Shown: positions 1-7,549 of the stretch, in pieces | Layout: each line of letters starts with the position of its first letter | How positions within the stretch are numbered: the first letter of the stretch is position 1 | Assembly: GCA_003695015.1 (NCBI GenBank) | Contig: RFJD01000105.1 | Span: 1-12,745 of the forward strand | DNA length: 12,745 nt | Source of the DNA: Verrucomicrobiota bacterium | GTDB lineage: Bacteria > Verrucomicrobiota > Verrucomicrobiia > Limisphaerales > J093 | Direction: 5' to 3' | Translations under genes and position numbers: made by a program | Notes under the pieces: generated by a model | Databases searched by the model: none | What the model was told of the DNA's origin: nothing | What the model saw: the letters and a program-made list of their open reading frames with translations, nothing else

Positions 1-224
1 CCGGCCAGACGATCGATTCCCCGGCTGCCGACGGTGACGGCCACGCGGGCGTCCTTGGGCAGGCCGGCGAGCAGGGACGCCACCTGCCGGCGGCTTTCGG
101 CGCGGACGTCGATGTCGGGCGCCTCGGGATAAACCTGACGGGCCGTCAGGAGCAGAGGAAAAGCGGGGGCCTCTCCCTGGCGGGAGCGGGATGTCCGGGT
201 GTCGGATGCCACAACCTTTGTCAT
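1..224 (-). CDS. LarA-like (DUF2088) protein, N-terminal part, cut by window edge
   Basis: The first 74 codons are visible, reading leftward from the ATG at 224. Residues 33-35 region reads RQVYPEAPDIDV and the end of the visible part reads DARVAVTVGSRGIDRLAG. This resembles the opening of proteins of the lactate-racemase-like DUF2088 family, where a strand of the type VAIAVGSRGI follows about 60 N-terminal residues. LarA proper is a nickel-pincer racemase, but many DUF2088 members have no known reaction, so no substrate is assigned. No Shine-Dalgarno is visible before the ATG, and the frame stays open for at least some codons upstream, so the start is provisional. The gene lies downstream of xylA on the same strand, but the terminator at 294-321 separates the two. 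The catalytic part is outside the window. Confidence 0.55.
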   Translation of the reverse strand, partial: MTKVVASDTRTSRSRQGEAPAFPLLLTARQVYPEAPDIDVRAESRRQVASLLAGLPKDARVAVTVGSRGIDRLA

Positions 225-293
225 GTTCGGCCGGCGCAGTATGACCGCGGGGGCTTGGCGGCGCCAGTGCGGGTTGGCGGTCGGCGGCCGAAG

Positions 294-321
294 AAAAAAA
301 GCGGACCCACAAGGGGTCCGC
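294..321 (-). terminator. Intrinsic terminator downstream of xylA
   Basis: Read on the minus strand, an 8-bp perfect stem GCGGACCC/GGGTCCGC (314-321 with 301-308) closes a 5-nt loop and is followed at once by seven T (300-294). This is a textbook rho-independent terminator. It starts 29 nt after the xylA stop codon. On the plus strand the hairpin is not followed by T, so it acts in one direction only. Confidence 0.9.
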
Positions 322-349
322 CGCCAAATCGAAGCCCGTCCGGAGGGGC

Positions 350-1684
<1,335 letters not shown>

Positions 1685-1690
1685 ATCGAT

Positions 1691-1708
1691 GGTACGCTGT
1701 CGGTACGC
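1691..1708 (-). promoter_or_regulatory. Direct repeat directly upstream of xylA (possible operator)
   Basis: Two copies of GGTACGC (1691-1697 and 1702-1708; GCGTACC on the gene strand) are spaced 11 bp apart, one helical turn, 6 nt before the xylA start codon. Further upstream on the minus strand, TTGCCA (1741-1736) and TTAGGC (1718-1713) are 17 bp apart. The -10-like element is poor, so the promoter is only a guess. Direct repeats one turn apart fit a regulator site, but chance is possible in so short a motif. Confidence 0.25.
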
Positions 1709-1817
1709 GCGAGCCTAACGGGGCCACGCGGCGGGTGGCAAGCCATTGGTGCCCATGGGGAAAGCCGATGCACTGTCGGATTGCGTCGGGCCGGGTCACT
1801 TGGGATAGGTTGGGGGC

Positions 1818-2141
1818 ATGCGACCGGTGGACATGCAGGTCATCGGCCAGGAGCTGGCCCTGAAGTGGCCCGACGGCGTCGAGGGCTTCATCCCCTTGGA
1901 GAAACTGCGGCGGGCCTGCCCGTGCGCTTCGTGTCAGGGCGAGCGGGACGTGATGGGGCGGTTGTACAAGCCGGCGCCGCGGCCGCTGACGCCCGCGTCG
2001 TTCGAGTTGCAGCGGCTCAATCCGGTGGGCGCCTACGGCATCCAACCGGTCTGGGGCGACGGCCATCACACCGGCCTGTTCAGCTTCGATTACCTCCGGG
2101 CGCTGGCGTCGGGCGAAGTGGAACCGCCGAAGGAAGGTTGA
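1818..2141 (+). CDS. DUF971 family protein (GBBH-like N-terminal domain)
   Basis: This 107-residue protein consists of one DUF971 domain, the module also found at the N terminus of gamma-butyrobetaine hydroxylase. Seen in the sequence are LKWPDG (15-20), the cysteine cluster CPCASC with Cys34, Cys36 and Cys39, and near the C terminus GDGHHTGLFSFDYLR (80-94) with His83/His84. In the eukaryotic hydroxylase the equivalent three Cys and one His bind a structural zinc, so this protein probably binds Zn too. In bacteria DUF971 occurs alone or fused to the Fe-S carrier ApbC/Mrp, and its own function is unsettled. No hydroxylase domain is present. A G-rich stretch (GGTTGGGGG) lies just before the ATG. 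An in-frame ATG at 1833 is a less likely alternative. It heads a co-directional group with the small membrane ORF (51 nt downstream) and the nitrilase-family gene. Confidence 0.9.
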   Translation: MRPVDMQVIGQELALKWPDGVEGFIPLEKLRRACPCASCQGERDVMGRLYKPAPRPLTPASFELQRLNPVGAYGIQPVWGDGHHTGLFSFDYLRALASGEVEPPKEG

Positions 2142-2192
2142 CGCCGGCTTCAAAGAGCGCATGCTGGGGCTGTCGGGGTGTTGGCATCGAAG

Positions 2193-2387
2193 ATGAACGA
2201 CTGGATTTCATTTCTCCTGGTGGTGGTGGCCTATGTGGCCTTGGTGAAGTGGGTGTTGCCCCGGTTCGGGGTTCACACCTGAATGTCGGATAGCTGCTCG
2301 GTCGAGCAGCACCGTCCGCGCGCCAAGTCGGAGGAGGGCGCCCCGCCGGCTGACGATTCGGCCAAGACCGGTTCGGACCGCCGCTGA
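2193..2387 (+). CDS. Very small membrane protein with an in-frame TGA: candidate selenoprotein
   Basis: I recognise no named family. Codons 1-29 encode a short hydrophilic start (MNDW), one hydrophobic helix rich in Leu, Val and Ala (about residues 5-22) and the tail LPRFGVHT. Then comes TGA (2280-2282), and the same frame stays open for 34 codons, giving MSDSCSVEQHRPR and an acidic/basic tail, to the TGA at 2385-2387. If the first TGA is read as selenocysteine, the product is 64 residues: a membrane anchor with T-U-M-S-D-S-C on one side, i.e. a possible redox pair U30 and C35. By hand count, G or C at the third position is 24 of 29 codons before the TGA and 29 of 34 after it. After the TGA, position 3 (85%) exceeds position 1 (68%) and position 2 (62%), which is coding-like. 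A SECIS-like hairpin follows the TGA. Alternatives are two coupled ORFs (2193-2282 and 2283-2387, joined as TGA-ATG) or a nonsense mutation. The gene is flanked on the same strand by the DUF971 and nitrilase genes. No clear ribosome binding site precedes the ATG. Confidence 0.45.
2287..2318 (+). promoter_or_regulatory. SECIS-like stem-loop after the in-frame TGA
   Basis: GCTGCTC (2293-2299) pairs perfectly with GAGCAGC (2304-2310) around the 4-nt loop GGTC (2300-2303). CGGA (2287-2290) can pair with TCCG (2315-2318) below a small internal loop. The apical loop begins 17 nt after the TGA. Bacterial SECIS elements sit inside the coding region just after UGA, with an apical loop starting roughly 16-37 nt downstream and a G in its first two positions. 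From memory, the E. coli fdhF element has a GGUCU-containing loop at almost the same distance. No bulged U is visible in this stem. It could also be a fortuitous hairpin in GC-rich DNA. Confidence 0.4.
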
Positions 2388-2425
2388 CCCTCCCGAACCA
2401 CTGCGGGTCGCCGCGGGCGGGAGGG
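2388..2425 (+). promoter_or_regulatory. Stem that hides the ribosome binding site of the nitrilase gene
   Basis: CCCTCCCG (2388-2395) starts right after the stop codon of the small ORF and is perfectly complementary to CGGGAGGG (2418-2425). The latter contains the GGGAGGG Shine-Dalgarno placed 6 nt before the ATG at 2432. A second small stem, GCGG/CCGC (2403-2406 with 2411-2414), fits inside. A ribosome reaching the stop at 2387 would open the outer stem, so the structure could couple nitrilase translation to full reading of the small ORF. There is no T-run, so it does not look like a terminator. Confidence 0.35.
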
Positions 2426-2431
2426 ATCGGC

Positions 2432-3232
2432 ATGCGTCTGTATCTGTGCCAACCGGACATCGTTTGGGAGGATCGCCGGGCCAACCTGCAAAAGGTCCGC
2501 GCGATGGTGGAGTCCGTGCGTCCGGCGCCGGGCAGCCTGGTCGTCCTGCCGGAGATGTTTTCCACCGGGTTCAGCATGAACCCGGCGATCACCCGCGAAG
2601 GGATCGCCAGCGAAAGCACGGAGCTGATGGGGGATCTGGCCCGGCAGTTCCAGTGCTGTGTCATGGGCGGCCTGGTGCACGGGACGCGGGGAACGCTCTT
2701 CAACCAGGCGGTCGCCATGTCCCCCGAGCGGCGGGAATTGGTCCGCTTCAGCAAGCTTCATCCGTTTTCGCCGGCCGGTGAGGACCGGCTCATCACGCCG
2801 GGCGCGGGTGTCGCCTTGTTCGAATGGGCGGGATTCGTGGTCGCCCCGTTCATCTGCTACGACCTGCGGTTTCCGGAGGATTTTCGGACCGCGGTGGGGC
2901 AGGGGGCGACGCTGCTTGTGGTGATGGCCAACTGGCCCGCCTCCCGGGAGGACCACTGGGTGACGCTGCTGCGGGCGCGGGCCATCGAGAACCAAGCCGT
3001 CGTCGCGGGCGTCAACCGCTGCGGCGCCGATCCCCAGACCGCCTACCCGGGGCGCAGCATGGTGGTCGGCCCGCGCGGGGAGATTCTGGCCGAAGCCGGG
3101 GCGGAGGAAACGGTGCTCGAGGCCGAGGTCAGCCCCGACTTGGTTCGGGAAAGCCGGGAAGCCTTCCCCGCCTTGCGGGATGCGGGGTTGATCGGTTCCC
3201 CGGCGGAGGTGTTCCGGCCGCGGATCTGGTAG
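2432..3232 (+). CDS. Nitrilase-superfamily amidohydrolase, omega-amidase (YafV/NIT2) type
   Basis: Cytoplasmic C-N hydrolase of 266 residues. The Glu-Lys-Cys triad is visible: Glu41 in LPEMFSTGF, Lys108 in FSKLHPF, and Cys142 in FICYDLRFPE. EMFSTGF, the CYDLRFPE loop and NWPASR (167-172) are typical of the omega-amidase group, which hydrolyses 2-oxoglutaramate or 2-oxosuccinamate to the dicarboxylic acid and ammonia. These compounds arise from glutamine or asparagine transamination, for instance in methionine salvage. The exact substrate is inferred from subgroup motifs only. The length is normal and nothing is missing. It is preceded by a good GGGAGGG ribosome binding site that can be sequestered in a stem. 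It is convergent with the dihydrofolate reductase gene, with 9 nt between the two stop codons. Confidence 0.92.
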   Translation: MRLYLCQPDIVWEDRRANLQKVRAMVESVRPAPGSLVVLPEMFSTGFSMNPAITREGIASESTELMGDLARQFQCCVMGGLVHGTRGTLFNQAVAMSPERRELVRFSKLHPFSPAGEDRLITPGAGVALFEWAGFVVAPFICYDLRFPEDFRTAVGQGATLLVVMANWPASREDHWVTLLRARAIENQAVVAGVNRCGADPQTAYPGRSMVVGPRGEILAEAGAEETVLEAEVSPDLVRESREAFPALRDAGLIGSPAEVFRPRIW

Positions 3233-3241
3233 CCGCCGGCT

Positions 3242-3814
3242 TCAGGCGGTCGGTGGGGCGCCCGTCCCCAAGCGGCGGTTGCGATAGTGGAGGATGGCGA
3301 ACTGCTCTTCGTCCCGCAGCGTCTCGACCAGTTCGAAGTCGTCCTCGAACGGCGGGAAAAACGCGTCGCCGTCGCGGATGATCCGCTTGACCCGGGTCAG
3401 ATAGAGCTCGGCGCAACGCGGCAGGGCGATGCGGTAGATCTCCGCCCCGCCGCAGATGAACACCGGTTCGGGGAGGGACATCTGCGCCACTTCATCGAGC
3501 GACCGGGCCACCATGGCCGAAGGATGGCTGAAGCCGGCCCGACTCAGCACCACGGTTTGCCGGCCGGGCAACACGCGCCCGATCGACTCGAAGGTGCGCC
3601 GGCCCATGACGAGCGTGCCGCCGTTGGTCAACTGCTTGAACCAGCGGAAATCCTCCGGCAGGTACCAAGGGATCTGGTTGTGCCGGCCGATGACCCGGTT
3701 CAACGAGACCGCGGCCACGGCTTTCCAGTGGAGACGATCAGGGTTGGGGACCTGACCGTCCGCCGGTCTGACCGCCGCTTCCGCGGCAACGTCGGAAGGT
3801 TCGTTGGTCAACAT
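3242..3814 (-). CDS. folA: Dihydrofolate reductase
   Basis: Reduces dihydrofolate to tetrahydrofolate with NADPH in the cytoplasm. With the ATG at 3814 the protein has 190 residues. The enzyme core begins near residue 30 (WKAVAAVSLNRVIGRHNQIPW). It holds the substrate-binding acid Asp55 in LPEDFRWFK, the NADPH-loop VMGRRTFESIGR (69-80), LPGRQTVVLSR, and GGAEIY (122-127). It therefore carries about 28 extra N-terminal residues with no visible motif. The frame stays open upstream to another ATG at 3907, only 4 nt after the stop of the HEAT-repeat gene. Starting there would add 31 residues, mostly N, Q, T, P and R, encoded by a heptanucleotide repeat tract, which looks like non-coding DNA. I therefore prefer 3814, without a convincing ribosome binding site for either. 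It is third in the minus-strand series after the oxidoreductase and HEAT genes. No thymidylate synthase is in the window. Confidence 0.9.
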   Translation of the reverse strand: MLTNEPSDVAAEAAVRPADGQVPNPDRLHWKAVAAVSLNRVIGRHNQIPWYLPEDFRWFKQLTNGGTLVMGRRTFESIGRVLPGRQTVVLSRAGFSHPSAMVARSLDEVAQMSLPEPVFICGGAEIYRIALPRCAELYLTRVKRIIRDGDAFFPPFEDDFELVETLRDEEQFAILHYRNRRLGTGAPPTA

Positions 3815-3833
3815 GGGTTGGGTTGGATTACGC

Positions 3834-3875
3834 GTTGTTGGTTGTTGGTTGTCGGTTGTTCGTCGTTGGTTGTTT
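3834..3875. repeat. Six tandem heptanucleotide repeats (GTTGTTG)n
   Basis: Six consecutive 7-nt units can be read: gttgttg, gttgttg, gttgtcg, gttgttc, gtcgttg, gttgttt. The flank at 3815-3830 (GGGTTGGGTTGG) is similar but degenerate. The tract lies between the HEAT-repeat gene stop and the preferred folA start. Its T/G-rich, low-complexity composition is unlike anything else in the window. Just next to it, CCGGCA/TGCCGG (3880-3885 with 3894-3899) can form a hairpin. Confidence 0.8.
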
Positions 3876-3911
3876 GGGACCGGCAAAGGGAGCTGCCGGA
3901 CCGCCATGGGC

Positions 3912-5984
3912 TCAACGCCCGTCCAGTTGACGCCAACGCCGTTGCAACAGGCGCGCGCTGTCCCGGACCGGCTTGGCCGTGACGCGTTCGAGCACTTTCT
4001 CGATCAACGGCAACGTTCGGGCGCTGTGCTCCGGACCGAGTGCTTGGGCGATCCGCACCACCGCCGCCCCGGCTTCGTTGGCCAGGGCCGGATCATCGAG
4101 GTAACGGGCCGTCCACTCCAGCGCGTCGGTTGAGACGATGTCGCTGGTCGCGCCCACCACCAACCGGCGTTCCTCGATTGTCCGGGCCAATTCCATCGCG
4201 GTCTGCAAGTGTTCGAGCCGGGCCCTGGGATCCAGACCGGCCTCGCGGATCATCCGGACGTAGCCCCGGAAGGCAAGGGTGCGTTCCGCCTCGTCGCGTG
4301 GTTGCCGGACGAGTTGGAGGAGGTCGGCCGCCGCCGAGGAATCCGGCCATGCGCTCAGCGCCCGGACCGCCGCGCCGCGGACCGCCGGTGAGTCGTCCTT
4401 CAACGCCTCGCGCACGGCGGCCAAGGCATCGTGACCGCCCACGCCGGGCAGGACACCCAACAGCCGGGCCCGCAAGTCGGCCGGGCTGTCCGTCAAGGCG
4501 GGCGCCAGCGTGGCCATCGCCGGCGGGCCCACCCGCCGCGCCACCTGCCCGAGGGCGGCCAACAAGGCTTGCGCCTCGGCATCGTCGTTCGCGCGAGGCA
4601 GACGTTGGAGCAGGGCGGGAAGTTGTTTCTGCTGGCCGATCACGGCCAACGTCCGCGCCGCCGCGAGTCGAACGCCGGGGTCGGCATCCTTGAGGCAACG
4701 CACCGCCGCGCCGGCCTGGCCGGTCAGGTTGCGTTCGGCCAGGACCTGCAGGCAGACCACGCGCACGGCGGGCGGTGTGTCCGGTGTTCTGGCCAGGGCG
4801 GCCAGGGCCGGGGGAACGCCCGGAGCGGCAAGGTCCAGCAGGCTCCGGCGCGCCACCGGGGCGAGGTCGTCGGCCGCGGCGGCGAGGCGTGCCAAGCGCG
4901 ACACATCCTCGGCGTTGCCCACCGAACCGAGCGCCCGGACGGCGGCGGATCGGACGGCCGGCTCGGCATCGTCCAACCGGGCCAAAACCGCCTCGCGTGC
5001 GGTCCGGTCGCGCCGGGCGGCGATGGCGTCCAGCAACGCCGCGCGTCCGACGGGCGGCAGGTCCGGCAGCGCCCGCAACAGGCGGGGAGGCGTGCGTGTG
5101 CCGGGTCGCCGCGCCACGAGTTGGCCCGCCAGCCGTGTCAACCGTTCCTCTCCGCTGCGGAGCGCGGCCAGGAGCCGGCCGGCCGCCTTGCGGGGTTCGG
5201 CCGCCACCAGCGCTTCGAACGCCGCCTCCCGCAGGTCCGGACGCAGGTGCTTCGCGTACAACGCTTCGAGCCAGGGAACCGCCCGTCCGGCCTGCCCGCG
5301 CTCGATCAACCGCCAGGCTCCTTCGATCAGGCTTTGCGCCGCCAGCAAACGTCGCCGTCCGGTGGTCTGCTCATGGAGATCCGCCAAGGCGGTCACCGCT
5401 TCCGGCGTGCCGATCTTCGCCAAAGCCACCATGGCGGCCTCGGCGAGGCGCAGGTCGTCCGCGGCGGTCAAGGGACGGATCACCGGCACGGCCATGGGGT
5501 CGCGACGCGCCCCCAGCGAGGTCAACACGCCGATCTGCAGCCGCGCCGGCAACCTGGGCAACGCTTCCCGGAGGGCGGCGTCCACCTCCGGATACGGCAG
5601 CGGCTCCAGTCCGTACCGGGCCAAGCTGGACAGTTGCGGGTGGGACAACAACGCGGCCAACGCCGGCACGCACTTGGGCGAGCCGACCAGACGCAGGCTC
5701 CGACAAGCGTAGTCCTTGGCGGCCAGGGTGGCGTCGCCGGCGAGGACGGCGATGAAGGACTCCTCGAGCCGGGCGCGAAGGGCCTGGTCGGCCCCGGCCG
5801 CCGCCACGTAACGGTCCAAGGCGTCGAGCGGGGCGCGGTCGTCGCCGTATTCGACGTGCGGCAGGTGAGCGAGGAGGCGGTCCAGCGGCGCCGCCGGTTG
5901 CTCGGGGTTGGACGCGGTTTGGCCCGGGACGACGAACGCCCAAGTCAGCGCGGCCAGGGAGAGGAGGTGGGATGGTGAGCGCAT
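3912..5984 (-). CDS. Exported HEAT-repeat protein
   Basis: The protein has 690 residues from the ATG at 5984. It opens with a signal peptide (MRSPSHLLSLAALTWAFVV, then PGQTA-SN as the likely cleavage region), so it acts outside the cytoplasm. The rest is an alpha-solenoid of HEAT/PBS-lyase-like repeats of about 30 residues. Examples, in order, are EPAVRSAAVRALGSVGNAED, then PGVRLAAARTLAVIGQ and PAVRGAAVRALSAWPDSSAA. These proteins are scaffolds for protein contacts; no catalytic motif is visible and the partner is unknown. A GTG at 6011 overlaps the stop of the oxidoreductase gene as GTGA and would add nine residues. That start would allow tight coupling, while the ATG gives the cleaner signal peptide. 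The close downstream position suggests co-expression with the Gfo/Idh/MocA oxidoreductase. Solenoid proteins of this kind are common in PVC bacteria. Confidence 0.8.
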   Translation of the reverse strand: MRSPSHLLSLAALTWAFVVPGQTASNPEQPAAPLDRLLAHLPHVEYGDDRAPLDALDRYVAAAGADQALRARLEESFIAVLAGDATLAAKDYACRSLRLVGSPKCVPALAALLSHPQLSSLARYGLEPLPYPEVDAALREALPRLPARLQIGVLTSLGARRDPMAVPVIRPLTAADDLRLAEAAMVALAKIGTPEAVTALADLHEQTTGRRRLLAAQSLIEGAWRLIERGQAGRAVPWLEALYAKHLRPDLREAAFEALVAAEPRKAAGRLLAALRSGEERLTRLAGQLVARRPGTRTPPRLLRALPDLPPVGRAALLDAIAARRDRTAREAVLARLDDAEPAVRSAAVRALGSVGNAEDVSRLARLAAAADDLAPVARRSLLDLAAPGVPPALAALARTPDTPPAVRVVCLQVLAERNLTGQAGAAVRCLKDADPGVRLAAARTLAVIGQQKQLPALLQRLPRANDDAEAQALLAALGQVARRVGPPAMATLAPALTDSPADLRARLLGVLPGVGGHDALAAVREALKDDSPAVRGAAVRALSAWPDSSAAADLLQLVRQPRDEAERTLAFRGYVRMIREAGLDPRARLEHLQTAMELARTIEERRLVVGATSDIVSTDALEWTARYLDDPALANEAGAAVVRIAQALGPEHSARTLPLIEKVLERVTAKPVRDSARLLQRRWRQLDGR

Positions 5985-6007
5985 GAGAAAGGACGGAGCT
6001 GACGGGT

Positions 6008-7282
<1,275 letters not shown>

Positions 7283-7383
7283 GAGCGGCAGCATAGCCAT
7301 GCAATCATGGCGGGTCAGCCGATTTTTGCGTGCGCGCCAGCCGGGGGGTGAACGCTGAGACGCGAGGACCCGAAGATGCAAGG

Positions 7384-7506
7384 GTGGGAGGTGGGAGGTG
7401 GACGGGACTCGCAGGCAGGATGCTTGGGCCATGGCCGGAGCAGCCGAGATGCCCGCAGCACAAGTCAGGCAGGCAGGATGTCCGCACCACATAGCAGAGG
7501 CCAGAC
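7384..7506. repeat. Degenerate tandem repeats in the divergent intergenic region
   Basis: Two layers are visible. First, (GTGGGAG) occurs twice plus GTGG at 7384-7401. Second, units of exactly 29 nt begin with ATG at 7420, 7449 and 7478. The second and third share ATGyCCGCAsCACAw in their first 15 positions, and the blocks are preceded by GGCAGG at 7414-7419 and 7472-7477. The similarity is moderate and the first unit is diverged. The rest of the 267-nt interval between the oxidoreductase and levanase starts shows no convincing promoter to me. Confidence 0.4.
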
Positions 7507-7549
7507 CTCCGAACTTGCCCCGATCCGGACGGTCCGGCAGGGTGACGTC

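Noticed and set aside
1713..1741. Sigma-70 promoter for xylA (TTGCCA, 17 bp, TTAGGC)
   Set aside because: The -35 and the spacing fit, but the -10 element matches the consensus poorly, so it is not listed as a promoter of its own.
3233..3249. CCGCC/GGCGG hairpin between the convergent nitrilase and folA stops as bidirectional terminator
   Set aside because: Only 5 bp, a 7-nt loop, and no T-run on either strand.
3880..3899. Hairpin CCGGCA/TGCCGG as terminator of the HEAT-repeat gene
   Set aside because: No T-run follows on the minus strand, and folA follows closely in the same direction.
4431..5978. 515-codon open frame on the plus strand
   Set aside because: It lies antisense to the HEAT-repeat gene; its Q/G/R-rich translation shows no domain.
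7420..7506. CRISPR-like array
   Set aside because: Units are only partly similar, there are no constant repeats with distinct spacers, and no cas genes are nearby.
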